Shown one piece after another: positions 47,332 to 55,939 of a DNA stretch of 55,997 nucleotides. A model generated the notes under the pieces. It searched no databases, was not told where the DNA came from, and was given only the letters and a program-made list of their open reading frames with translations. The stretch comes from Escherichia sp. MOD1-EC7003 (GTDB lineage: Bacteria > Pseudomonadota > Gammaproteobacteria > Enterobacterales > Enterobacteriaceae). The position numbers were made by a program, and so were the translations under genes. How positions within the stretch are numbered: position 1 is the stretch's first letter; each line of letters opens with the position of its first letter. The stretch spans positions 1 through 55,997 of the forward strand of contig NZ_PTRE01000010.1 of NCBI RefSeq assembly GCF_002965065.1, given 5' to 3'.

Positions 47332-47926
47332 TTTCTTAACTTTCCATGCAGAAGCAACGCCTGACGGCGTAAACATCATGTACCGCAGCAACGATGGCAT
47401 GACAGAACGCGTTGAGGCCGTCTCATATATTGATGCCGTAAATCGTCTGGATGCCGGGGATTATGACGATAAACCAGATGAAGGTATGTCAATACATCTC
47501 GCTATTGCCGATGGCGGCAACCAGGGATATTTCGATTACACATCACAGCATAACGTCATTATGTGGAGATGGCTGATCGCAACAGTATTCATGCTGGAAA
47601 TGAGAGAGGAAAACGGCACTGTCAGCATCATTGATGATACTGGCAATCCTTCCGAAGTGGCTGTTTATTCCAACGGCATCGTCGCCATGCCGCTGTATCC
47701 AGTAGCAGAGCGCCTCGCTATGGCAAACAACATTGAGGGCGCGATGATAGAACGTTTTGGCATCGAGTCTGGCACAGAACGCGCCATCATTTTCTACAGA
47801 GCCATGATGGATGTGGAACAAGGAGCACTGACTCCATTTGGTCGTGAAACGCTTGCTGAACTTCACAACAGCTTTATAGCTGAACTGAATGAAAACGGCA
47901 TGCCAGCGGAACCAGTGACGCACTGA
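47324..47926 (+). CDS. hypothetical satellite protein
   Basis: A 200-residue protein from the ATG at 47324, which overlaps the preceding stop. N-terminal part acidic (DAVNRLDAGDYDDKPDEGMS). The C-terminal LTPFGRETLAELHNSFIAEL resembles the ends of the two following proteins. No recognised domain. A longer frame from 47219 lies inside the previous gene and is not used. Confidence 0.7.
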   Translation: MNNFLTFHAEATPDGVNIMYRSNDGMTERVEAVSYIDAVNRLDAGDYDDKPDEGMSIHLAIADGGNQGYFDYTSQHNVIMWRWLIATVFMLEMREENGTVSIIDDTGNPSEVAVYSNGIVAMPLYPVAERLAMANNIEGAMIERFGIESGTERAIIFYRAMMDVEQGALTPFGRETLAELHNSFIAELNENGMPAEPVTH

Positions 47927-47936
47927 GGATGGAGCC

Positions 47937-48278
47937 ATGATTACTAAAAATTTCCGACTAAATGCGCTGGCAAATAAGTATGCGTCGGCACTGTATAACC
48001 ACATTACCTCCACCAGCGGCGGGGACTATTTCATGGTTGATGCGGACGGCGAGGCCGTCCGTGTGGAAATCGTCAATGGAGTAAAAGGCGTTCGCAGCCT
48101 GATCGATAGCTACACACTGGCAGCCATGAAAGTGTTCTACCCGCAGTGGGAAACCGTGGGGATAGAGCTTCTTGATCGTTGCGTCACTAAGGACGGATTG
48201 ACTGACGTCGGGCGTGAGATATGGCAAAGCATGGTTAATGACATGGGCGCAACTGTAGCGGGAGGTTCTCATGCGTGA
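47937..48278 (+). CDS. hypothetical satellite protein
   Basis: A 113-residue protein (FRLNALANKYASALYNHITS, YFMVDADGEAVRVEIVNGVK, LTDVGREIWQSMVNDMG). The last motif is shared with the genes on both sides. Ends inside the next start. Function unknown. Confidence 0.72.
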   Translation: MITKNFRLNALANKYASALYNHITSTSGGDYFMVDADGEAVRVEIVNGVKGVRSLIDSYTLAAMKVFYPQWETVGIELLDRCVTKDGLTDVGREIWQSMVNDMGATVAGGSHA

Positions 48279-48642
48279 AAATGCAGAAATGGCGCTTAGC
48301 TCCGCAATCGGAGAGCAGGTGGCAAAGATTGCTGGCGCTGTGTGGATTCATAACCTTCATTCTACTGGTGAAGAGAAAATGGCAATTCAGACGCCAGAGG
48401 GACGCACCATTACTACATCTCTGAAGCCGTCAGATGTTTGTGATCTGATTTGCGCATTCATGTACCCAGCAATGAGGACTGTCCACGGCGATAAGTGGAA
48501 ACTTGCGACAACCGCTGAATTTGATATGTGGCTAAACAATGATGGCATGCTGACTGATTACGGAATAACCAAGTGGCAGATGCTGGTTAGCCATATCGCA
48601 AACGCTATAGACCACGTGGGGTACGGTGATGCGAAACATTGA
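48271..48642 (+). CDS. hypothetical satellite protein
   Basis: A 123-residue protein with ISAxIGEQ-like start (SSAIGEQVAKIAGAVWIHNL) and LTDYGITKWQMLVSHIANAI at the end, again the shared C-terminal motif. Overlaps the primase start by 17 bases. Function unknown; the position just before the primase suggests replication or copy-control. Confidence 0.72.
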   Translation: MRENAEMALSSAIGEQVAKIAGAVWIHNLHSTGEEKMAIQTPEGRTITTSLKPSDVCDLICAFMYPAMRTVHGDKWKLATTAEFDMWLNNDGMLTDYGITKWQMLVSHIANAIDHVGYGDAKH

Positions 48643-51385
48643 TCTTATCCGTCAGGTTATCAGTGCGTCTGAAAACAACTGGCCTCATGTGCTGGGCTGC
48701 CTGAACATAAATGTCCCTGACTCTCCGCGCCGTCATGCTCCCTGCCCTGCATGTGGGGGCAAAGATCGATTCCGGTTCGATGACAACGGGCGCGGTAGCT
48801 TCATCTGTAATCAGTGCGGCGCTGGTGATGGGCTGGATTTAATTAAACGCGTAAATAACTGCGACACAACAGAGGCGGCGCTTCTTGCCGCTGATGTTCT
48901 GGGTATTGATTACCGGACAACGGAAACACCAGAAGCCACCAGCCAGAAACGGGAACAACTGGAAACCGAGCGCCAGCGACGCGAACAGGAGCGCCTGAAA
49001 AGGGCAGAGAAGGACGAACAACAAAGACGGGATACGTTTTCCCGTCAGTTTGATGACATGCGCAGAAAGGCTGTAAACGGTAAATCTGATTATCTGGTTG
49101 CGAAAGGGGTAGGTGATTTTACATTCCCCGTGTTGCCCGATGGATCTCTGTTGCTGGCGCTGGTGGATAAATCCGGCGCAGTCACAGCAGCACAGACTAT
49201 TACCTCACATGGTGAAAAAAGACTCCTGACAGGTTCAGCAAAACGGGGAGCATATCACGCCATAAACGCACCAGAAACAACACAGAGCATCTTAATCGCA
49301 GAAGGGCTGGCAACGGCATTATCTGCCCATTTAATTCGTCCAGAGGCGCTGACAGTGGCGGCGATTGATGCCGGGAACCTGTTATATGTCGCCCAGGTAC
49401 TGCGGGATAAATATCCTTCAGCACAAATCATCATTGCTGCGGATAACGACCACAGCGAAGGAAGACAAAACACGGGGAGAATAGCAGCAGAAAAAGCAGC
49501 TTTATCTGTTTCTGGATGGGTGGCATTACCCCCGACAGATCACAAAGCAGACTGGAATGATTACCACCAAAAACACGGCATTAAATGCGCCACAGAAACG
49601 TTCAATAAGTCAATGTACCAACCACAGGGTAATGGCGTGAAACAGGAGCCACAGACCATTGAGGGAAGCGATTTTAAGGTTATGGATACCGACCCACTGA
49701 AACCAAGAATAGAAAGCCGCGAGGATGGTATTTATTGGGTATCTCCGAGAGCTGACAGCCAGAGTGGAGAAATCATCAATAACGAAAGCTGGTTATGTTC
49801 GCCGTTAAGCGTTATCGGTACTGGCAGAGACGATAAAGACCAGTATCTCATTCTTCGCTGGCTGTCGTTTGGTTCTGAAACGCCGACAACCGCTGCCATT
49901 CCACTGGCTGATATTGGTGAACGTGAAGGATGGCGCACACTTAAAGCTGGTGGGGTAAATGTCACGACCAAAAGCAGCCTCAGAGCAATACTGGCAGACT
50001 GGCTACAACGCAGTGGCTCTCGTGAATTGTGGCGTGTTGCTCATGCCACTGGCTGGCAATGCGGAGCGTACATCATGCCTGATGGGGAAATCATCGGAAC
50101 ACCTGAAAATCCTGTGCTGTTCAGCGGGAGAAGCTCAGCCGCAGCCGGATATACCGTCTCAGGGAGCGCGAAAAGCTGGCGTGATAACGTGGCGCGTCTG
50201 GCCTTTGGTAACTATTCAATGATGACCGGGATCGGCGCAGCACTGGCAGCGCCATTGATTGGGCTGGTGGGCGCTGACGGGTTCGGCATTCATTTCTATG
50301 AGCAGTCGAGCGCAGGTAAGACCACCACGGCAAACGTGGCGAGCAGCTTATACGGCAACCCTGATTTACTGCGGCTGACGTGGTACGGAACCGCGCTGGG
50401 GCTGGCAAATGAAGCCGCCGCCCACAATGACGGACTAATGCCGCTTGATGAAGTTGGTCAGGGCGCTGATCCTGTCAGTGTTTCACAGTCTGCCTATGCG
50501 TTATTTAACGGTGTAGGGAAACTGCAAGGCGCTAAAGATGGTGGAAACCGGGATCTAAAACGCTGGCGTACAGTGGCAATCAGCACCGGAGAAATGGATT
50601 TAGAAACATTTATCGCTACTTCCGGGCGAAAAACCAAAGCCGGACAACTGGTGCGACTGCTGAATATTCCGTTGAGTAAAGCAGTACGCTTTCACGATTA
50701 CCAGAACGGAAAACAGCACGCAGACGCACTGAAAGACGCTTACCAGCATCACCACGGCGCAGCCGGGCGTGAGTGGATTAAATGGCTGGCAGACCACCAG
50801 CAACAGGCAATTAAAACTGTTCGTGACTGCGAAAGCAGATGGAGAAGTCTGATCCCATCCGATTATGGTGAGCAGGTTCACCGTGTAGCCGCGCGATTTG
50901 CCATTCTGGAGGCCGCATTGCTGTTAGGCGAGGTTGTAACAGGCTGGGATGCTCAGACATGCCGTGATGCGATACAGCACAGCTATAACGCATGGTTGCG
51001 CGAGTTCGGCACAGGTAACAAAGAACATCAGCAGATTATTGAACAAACGGAGGCATTTCTTAATGCCTATGGGCTTAGCCGTTTTGCACCATTTCCATAC
51101 AGCCCGGCAGATTTGCCCATCAAAGATTTAGCCGGATACCGTCAGCGTGGAGAACATGACGAAAGCCCAATGATTTTCTACACATTCCCGGCCACATTTG
51201 AAAAGGAGATCGCATGTGGTTTCAACGCAAAACAGTTTGCTGAAGTGTTGAAAAAAGCCGGGATGCTAACCCCACCAAACAGCGGTCGTGGATACCAAAG
51301 AAAATCACCACGTATTCAGGGACGACAAATAAACGTTTATGTACTCAATTACCAGCCAGGAGATTACAACTCATCTGAAGAATGA
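48626..51385 (+). CDS. P4 alpha-type primase/helicase (zinc finger, Toprim, DUF927 ATPase)
   Basis: A 919-residue replication protein. Zinc finger C-x2-C...C-x2-C at Cys40, 43, 61, 64 (CPACGGKDRFRFDDNGRG, ICNQCGAGDG). Toprim-like primase part about residues 210-320 (ILIAEGLATALSAHL, AAIDAGNLLYVAQVL, IIIAADNDHSEGRQN). C-terminal DUF927 ATPase with Walker A SAGKTTT (Lys565) and Walker B LMPLDEVGQ. Starts at GTG 48626 or ATG 48629. It should prime and unwind the element's own origin. A cluster of iterons follows the stop directly. Confidence 0.92.
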   Translation: MMRNIDLIRQVISASENNWPHVLGCLNINVPDSPRRHAPCPACGGKDRFRFDDNGRGSFICNQCGAGDGLDLIKRVNNCDTTEAALLAADVLGIDYRTTETPEATSQKREQLETERQRREQERLKRAEKDEQQRRDTFSRQFDDMRRKAVNGKSDYLVAKGVGDFTFPVLPDGSLLLALVDKSGAVTAAQTITSHGEKRLLTGSAKRGAYHAINAPETTQSILIAEGLATALSAHLIRPEALTVAAIDAGNLLYVAQVLRDKYPSAQIIIAADNDHSEGRQNTGRIAAEKAALSVSGWVALPPTDHKADWNDYHQKHGIKCATETFNKSMYQPQGNGVKQEPQTIEGSDFKVMDTDPLKPRIESREDGIYWVSPRADSQSGEIINNESWLCSPLSVIGTGRDDKDQYLILRWLSFGSETPTTAAIPLADIGEREGWRTLKAGGVNVTTKSSLRAILADWLQRSGSRELWRVAHATGWQCGAYIMPDGEIIGTPENPVLFSGRSSAAAGYTVSGSAKSWRDNVARLAFGNYSMMTGIGAALAAPLIGLVGADGFGIHFYEQSSAGKTTTANVASSLYGNPDLLRLTWYGTALGLANEAAAHNDGLMPLDEVGQGADPVSVSQSAYALFNGVGKLQGAKDGGNRDLKRWRTVAISTGEMDLETFIATSGRKTKAGQLVRLLNIPLSKAVRFHDYQNGKQHADALKDAYQHHHGAAGREWIKWLADHQQQAIKTVRDCESRWRSLIPSDYGEQVHRVAARFAILEAALLLGEVVTGWDAQTCRDAIQHSYNAWLREFGTGNKEHQQIIEQTEAFLNAYGLSRFAPFPYSPADLPIKDLAGYRQRGEHDESPMIFYTFPATFEKEIACGFNAKQFAEVLKKAGMLTPPNSGRGYQRKSPRIQGRQINVYVLNYQPGDYNSSEE

Positions 51386-51410
51386 GCTTCTTCATGTGCG
51401 TAGAAAAGGC

Positions 51411-51521
51411 GTTGGTTCAGTTGGTTCAGTTGGTTCAATTTGTAAAGAGTGTTGTTTTATAAGGATTTTATTCTTTTTATTGAACCAACACTGAACCAAC
51501 AACACGGTATTTTGAACCAAC
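51411..51521. repeat. iteron cluster, candidate replication origin
   Basis: GTTGGTTCA occurs three times head to tail (51411-51419, 51420-51428, 51429-51437). After a 43-base AT-rich spacer, its complement TGAACCAAC occurs three times (51481-51489, 51492-51500, 51513-51521). Symmetric iterons on both sides of an AT-rich core right after a P4 alpha-type primase gene fit an origin or crr-type site. Confidence 0.7.
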
Positions 51522-51571
51522 ACAATGTGACTGAATTGATGCGCACAACACCTGGCTGGCATCAGAGAGTG

Positions 51572-51647
51572 TTTTACGAGACTTTCGTAAAATCCTGTGT
51601 ACAAGGGCGTGACGTTTTTGAAAGTGAGCACTACGAAATTTTCGTAG
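51572..51647. promoter_or_regulatory. two related palindromes, operator-like
   Basis: TTTTACGA-GACTT-TCGTAAAA (51572-51592) and CTACGAAATTTTCGTAG (51631-51647) share TACGA/TCGTA half-sites. The centres are 57 bases apart. Perfect arms and repetition suggest binding sites of a dimeric regulator. Confidence 0.5.
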
Positions 51648-51843
51648 TTCAGAAAACAGCCCCTGAGAAGTTGTTATGCCTGTTCAGCAAACCATCCGCA
51701 TAGCTGATCGCGAATCAAATTACCAATGGAGCCAGAAGCAAGGGCAGAACTGGAAAGCGCCTTCCGTGAAGAGTAATGCGACACCATAAATATAGTTTTT
51801 AGAGTCCATAAAAAACCTGTCAAAACCTGACACACAGAACGAT

Positions 51844-51874
51844 GCCACCAGCTACTGAGCGGTGGCATTTTTTT
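51844..51874 (+). terminator. intrinsic terminator before the ejection module
   Basis: GCCACC and GGTGGC enclose an 11-base loop and are followed by ATTTTTTTG. It separates the replication module from the following genes. Confidence 0.85.
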
Positions 51875-51969
51875 GTGCTATTTGTTTCATATTTTACAAT
51901 CACGATGATGAATATTGCGATTTATGAAACTATAATAACTGTTGTTTTATACAGTTCTAAGGGGGCGTT

Positions 51970-52131
51970 ATGGCTATTTCAGTAAAGCCGGTATTGATAA
52001 GTGAGAAGCAAATGGAAGCGATAAAGAAAATTCAGGAAGAGCAGCGTAAAAAATCAGGAATTGGAGTAGCGCCAACTCTGCATGAAATTGCACGAGGGTT
52101 AATAGATAAGGCGCTGGCAGGCTGTATGTGA
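51970..52131 (+). CDS. small protein, possible ribbon-helix-helix regulator
   Basis: A 53-residue protein (MAISVKPVLISEKQMEAIKK, IQEEQRKKSGIGVAPTLHEI, ARGLIDKALAGCM). A short strand followed by two amphipathic helices is the ribbon-helix-helix layout of Arc/MetJ-type repressors, and the length fits. No family match is claimed. GGGGG lies a few bases before the ATG and a TATAAT 33 bases before. It may control the ejection genes that follow after 16 bases. Confidence 0.6.
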   Translation: MAISVKPVLISEKQMEAIKKIQEEQRKKSGIGVAPTLHEIARGLIDKALAGCM

Positions 52132-52147
52132 AAATGGATGGCATCGC

Positions 52148-52609
52148 ATGGAACTAAAATTTATTGATAACCCTGTGCGATTACAGGCCTTTCTTAACGA
52201 GCCTGGCAATACCGAAAATATTGTTGAGCCGGGGCACACGTACTACATCAAGCCTGATGCGGTATATCTCGGTATCTACGAAGGATTGGTGCTGGCTGGC
52301 GTTCATGAAGTGCGTAACTTCTGGCATAGCATTGTTGAATGCCATGCGGTGTACGACCCCGGATTCCGTGGTGAATATGCACTGCAAGGGCATCGATTAT
52401 TCTGCAAATGGCTTCTCGAAAACTCACCATTCCTTAACAGCATTACCATGGTTCCTGACACCACCAAATACGGACGGGCAATTATCCGTTTGCTTGGCGC
52501 TACCCGTGTTGGTCACCTTGATGATGCTTATATCAGATGTGGTAAACCCGTCGGCGTAACGCTTTATCAGTTAACTCGGCAACAATATAAGGAATTCAGC
52601 GAATGTTAA
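52148..52609 (+). CDS. P22 gp14-like protein (DUF2824), virion assembly or ejection accessory
   Basis: A 153-residue protein (MELKFIDNPVRLQAFLNEPG, HTYYIKPDAVYLGIYEGLVL, GVHEVRNFWHSIVECHAVYD, RGEYALQGHRLFCKWLLENS). The GNAT-like pattern and length match the DUF2824/gp14 proteins found before gene 7 in P22-like phages. The overlap with the gp7-like gene and the gene order 14-7-20-16 strongly support this. Precise role in P22-like phages is not well defined. Confidence 0.75.
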   Translation: MELKFIDNPVRLQAFLNEPGNTENIVEPGHTYYIKPDAVYLGIYEGLVLAGVHEVRNFWHSIVECHAVYDPGFRGEYALQGHRLFCKWLLENSPFLNSITMVPDTTKYGRAIIRLLGATRVGHLDDAYIRCGKPVGVTLYQLTRQQYKEFSEC

Positions 52610-53280
52610 TTACCCATATAGCTCATAAACATCTCAATCGTGCCGTATACGAAAAAGGCGGTGATGGTGGTGCCTCTAAAGCTCAGGCGAAGGCCCAGCA
52701 GCAGGCAATTGATTTGCAGCGCGAGCAGTGGAATACGGTGATGAATAATCTCAAGCCGTATGCAGAAGTCGGATTGCCTGCTTTACAACAACTACAAGGA
52801 CTGATGACTCTGGAAGGGCAGAATAAAGCCGCGAATGATTTCTTTGGTTCTGGTTTATATAAAACACAGGCAGATCAGGCCCGTTATCAGAACCTTGTCT
52901 CAGCAGAAGCTACCGGGGGGCTTGGCTCAACAGCTACCAGTAACCAGTTATCTTCCATTGCGCCCATGCTTTATAACAATTGGCTTAGTGGGCAAATGCA
53001 AAATTATGGAAACCTGCTAAATGTCGGGATGAATGCGGCATCAGGGCAGGCAACAGCAGGGCAAAACTACGCCAATAATACCGGGCAACTCTTGCAGGGG
53101 CTTGGCGCTATTCGTGCAGGTCAGGCGCAGCAGCCATCCAGTCTTGCGCGTGGTATTGGTGGGGCGGCATCAGGCGCTTTAGCGGGTGCGCAACTTGGTT
53201 CCGTTGTTCCGGGTATAGGTAATGTCGCCGGGGCTATTGGTGGTGGGCTTATTGGTCTTGTTGGGGGGCTTGGATTCTAA
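52603..53280 (+). CDS. P22 gp7-like DNA ejection protein
   Basis: A 225-residue virion protein, close to the P22 gp7 length (about 229). The N-terminal leader is followed by a glycine-rich KGGDGGASKAQAKAQQQAID and the helix LQREQWNTVMNNLKPYAEVG. The C-terminus is glycine/alanine-rich and hydrophobic (IGGAASGALAGAQLGSVVPG, GGGLIGLVGGLGF), suited to membrane insertion. Ejection proteins leave the virion with DNA and help it cross the envelope. Followed by the gp20-like gene with the stop codon sharing one base with its start. Confidence 0.8.
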   Translation: MLITHIAHKHLNRAVYEKGGDGGASKAQAKAQQQAIDLQREQWNTVMNNLKPYAEVGLPALQQLQGLMTLEGQNKAANDFFGSGLYKTQADQARYQNLVSAEATGGLGSTATSNQLSSIAPMLYNNWLSGQMQNYGNLLNVGMNAASGQATAGQNYANNTGQLLQGLGAIRAGQAQQPSSLARGIGGAASGALAGAQLGSVVPGIGNVAGAIGGGLIGLVGGLGF

Positions 53281-54701
53281 TGGCGACATGGCAACTTGGC
53301 GGGCTGCCTAGCATGGCACCGCAAAATGATAATGCTCCTCGTTCTTCCGTTCCTCAGCCTGTGCAGTATCAGCAGCAGCCAAACGTAGGTTTAATGGCGC
53401 TACAGGGGCTAAGAGGCGTTGCTGAGATTAATCAGCAGGCACGTCAACAACAGCGTAAAGCAGAGTTTCAGAAAGCATATGCCGGGGCTTTTGAGTCTGG
53501 AGACAGAAACAAAATGCGCAGTCTTATTTCTGAGTATCCAGAAGAATTTGAAAGCGTTCAGAAAGGGATGGGCTTTATTGATGACGACCAGAGAAATTCT
53601 ATTGGTCATCTTGCGACTAGTGCTCAAATCGCATCTTCGCTCGGAACTGGGGCATTTGGAAAATTCATAGCAGATAACGAAGATGAAATGCGTCGCTTGG
53701 GAATTTCTCCTGAGTCTGTTGCCGAAATGCATGTTAATGATCCACAGGGATTCCAGCGGCTTGCTGGTAGTATGGCACTGTTTTCTCTCGGTCATGAGAA
53801 GTATTTCGATATCAAAGATCAAATGGAAGGTCGGGATATTGAGCGTGGCAAGTTGGCAGAAACAATCCGCAGCAATCAGGCTGGCGAAGCACTTCAGGCG
53901 AGAGGGCAGGATATTAGCCGAGCAAATGCGTTAACGTCAGCATATGCACCAACAGCAGCAATGCAGAATTACAATCAGTACGCTCAAATGTTAAAGGCGG
54001 ATCCAGAGGGGGCGGCGGCATTTGCGGCAGCGGCTGGAATTAATACAAACGCCAAAAAATTAATGAGTGTTAGAGAAAACGATGATGGCACTGTCACAAA
54101 ATACTACACAGACGGAAGTGAAGAGCAGGGAAAACTAAACCAGCCAATATCTGGAGATGGGTTTCGTCCAATAGCTTTGCCAACAGCCCAAAAGATCATG
54201 GAAAAGTCGCCAGAAGGGGCTAAAAAAGCTGCTGGATTTGCATACAGGGTTAGGGATGCTCTTGATTCAATAGATACACTGAGAGACCAGCTTAGCCCAC
54301 AGCGAGTGGCGATCATTAATAATGCTTTGGGTAATGGGACGCTGGCTAACTTAACGCTCAGCCCAACAGAGCAGCAATACGTTGTTAATGCTAATGACGC
54401 AATAATGGCAATACTCCGTCAGGAAACAGGGGCAGCTATCGCACCTGCTGAAATGTCAAAATATTATCAAATGTATTTCCCTCAGCCTGGCGACTCCACA
54501 AAAACCATTGATACCAAGCGCCGGAAGATGGAAAACCAGTTCAATTCGCTGAAAGCTGCTTCTGGTCGAGCTTATGATGCTTTGCGGGTTATTTCAGCAG
54601 TTGACAGAGGAACTTCTTCTTCGTCGCAGACATTGCCGCAATCTGAGCAGGTATCACAGCCAGCAGCCAGCAGTAACTTTTCTTCACTATGGGGTGATTA
54701 A
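53280..54701 (+). CDS. P22 gp20-like DNA ejection protein
   Basis: A 473-residue protein, near the length of P22 gp20 (471). N-terminal region rich in Gln/Pro (QYQQQPNVGLMALQGLRGVA, EINQQARQQQRKAEFQKAYA), then a long helical body (FGKFIADNEDEMRRLGISPE, IMAILRQETGAAIAPAEMSK, YYQMYFPQPGDSTKTID). It forms part of the trans-envelope channel during P22-type infection. One-base overlap with the next gene. Confidence 0.8.
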   Translation: MATWQLGGLPSMAPQNDNAPRSSVPQPVQYQQQPNVGLMALQGLRGVAEINQQARQQQRKAEFQKAYAGAFESGDRNKMRSLISEYPEEFESVQKGMGFIDDDQRNSIGHLATSAQIASSLGTGAFGKFIADNEDEMRRLGISPESVAEMHVNDPQGFQRLAGSMALFSLGHEKYFDIKDQMEGRDIERGKLAETIRSNQAGEALQARGQDISRANALTSAYAPTAAMQNYNQYAQMLKADPEGAAAFAAAAGINTNAKKLMSVRENDDGTVTKYYTDGSEEQGKLNQPISGDGFRPIALPTAQKIMEKSPEGAKKAAGFAYRVRDALDSIDTLRDQLSPQRVAIINNALGNGTLANLTLSPTEQQYVVNANDAIMAILRQETGAAIAPAEMSKYYQMYFPQPGDSTKTIDTKRRKMENQFNSLKAASGRAYDALRVISAVDRGTSSSSQTLPQSEQVSQPAASSNFSSLWGD

Positions 54702-55939
54702 TGGCTAAAGCATGGAAAGATGTTATCGCCTCTCCACAGTATCAGGCGTTAGCACCAGAACAAAAAGCGCAGGCTCAGGAGCAATACTTCAATGAAGTCG
54801 TTGCCCCGCAAGCCGGAGAAAGTGTAGAGCAGGCTAAGCAGGCTTTTTATGCTGCCTATCCACTACCATCAACGAATGAAATAGACCGATCCCAATCAGC
54901 AACTCAAAATATTCAACATACATCATCTGATAATTCTCTTGCGTCAGGGTATGCAAAGTTAGCTACTCAGCAAAGAGAGGGGCTTGAGCGTTCAGCAGAA
55001 CAGGGAGCCAGTCTTGGGGCTGCGATGCGCGATGCTATAACAGGCGAAAGCCGAATGACTCCAGAGATGGAGAGACTGCAAAATGTCGCCTCTGCCCCAG
55101 AATTGAACTCACTAAGCATGGATGCCCTAAAGGCTGGATGGTCTCAACTTTTCGGCTCTGACGCGTCTCAGGAAAAGATTCTTCAGGGAATGGGGGCGAC
55201 ATTAAGGCAGGATGAGAAGGGGAATACTATCGTTTCTCTGCCATCAGGTGATTATGCCCTGAACAAGCCGGGTTTATCACCGCAAGACCTGACTTCGTTT
55301 CTTGCTAATGCGTTGGCGTTTACACCAGCTGGCAGGGCTGGAACGGTGCTTGGTGCCATAGGAAAATCAGCAGCTACAGATTTAGCACTACAGGGAGCCA
55401 CTAGCCTTGCTGGTGGAGAAGATATTGAACCGTTACAAACGGTAATTTCTGCTGGCATTGGTGGTATTGGTAAGGGGCTGGAAAATACAGCGAGTGCGGT
55501 TTCGAGGGCTGTTCGTGGTGATATGTCGCCTGAAGCAAAGGCTGCTGTCGACTTTGCATCGGAAAGAAATCTGCCGTTAATGACCAGTGACATGCTGAAA
55601 GATAAAACCTTTATGCAGAGTCAGGCTCAGACATTAGGCGAAAGAGTTCCTTTTTTTGGAACCGGTAAGAATCGGCTGAATCAACAACAAGCACGAGAAA
55701 ATTTAGTCAGAACATTTAGCGATGGTCTGGGTGGCATTTCTGATAAACAGCTTTATGAATCTGCGACTAAAGGGCAACAAAAATTCATTGAGGCAGCAGG
55801 AAAGCGATATAACCGCATAATTGACGCTATGGGGGATACCCCTGTCGATCTCTCAAACACGGTAAAAGCTATCGACAATCAGATTGCCGTGTTAAGCCGC
55901 CCGGGCAAATCTCAGGATAGAGCCGCGGTAAAAGTCTGA
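54701..55939 (+). pseudogene. P22 gp16-like DNA ejection protein, truncated by IS insertion
   Basis: Codes for 412 residues of a gp16-like protein (P22 gp16 has about 609). N-terminus WKDVIASPQYQALAPEQKAQ, AQEQYFNEVVAPQAGESV; hydrophobic segments LTSFLANALAFTPAGRAGTV and SAGIGGIGKGLENTAS. The frame stops at TGA (55937-55939), and that TGA is the first three bases of an inserted sequence's terminal repeat. The last genuine codon is therefore near 55936, and the C-terminal third is displaced beyond the window. gp16 is needed in P22 for active DNA ejection, so the module is probably defective now. Confidence 0.85.

Larger units (their letters stand above)
51386..51969. other. origin-like and regulatory region between primase and ejection genes
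   Basis: About 580 bases holding iterons (51411-51521), two palindromes (51572-51647), a terminator (51844-51874) and a TATAAT (51931-51936) before the RHH-like gene. Possible small frames 51539-51703 (54 residues, MRTTPGWHQRVFYETFVKSC) and 51676-51789 (37 residues) have weak support. The first has no good ribosome site. Confidence 0.5.

Noticed and set aside
51449..51703. 84-residue ORF through the iteron region
   Set aside because: Its start lies in the AT-rich core with no good ribosome site. Only a shorter 54-residue version is conceivable, and it is noted in the region entry.
52164..52559. 131-residue ORF in another frame of the gp14-like gene
   Set aside because: The overlapping frame has the family match and the coupling to the next gene.
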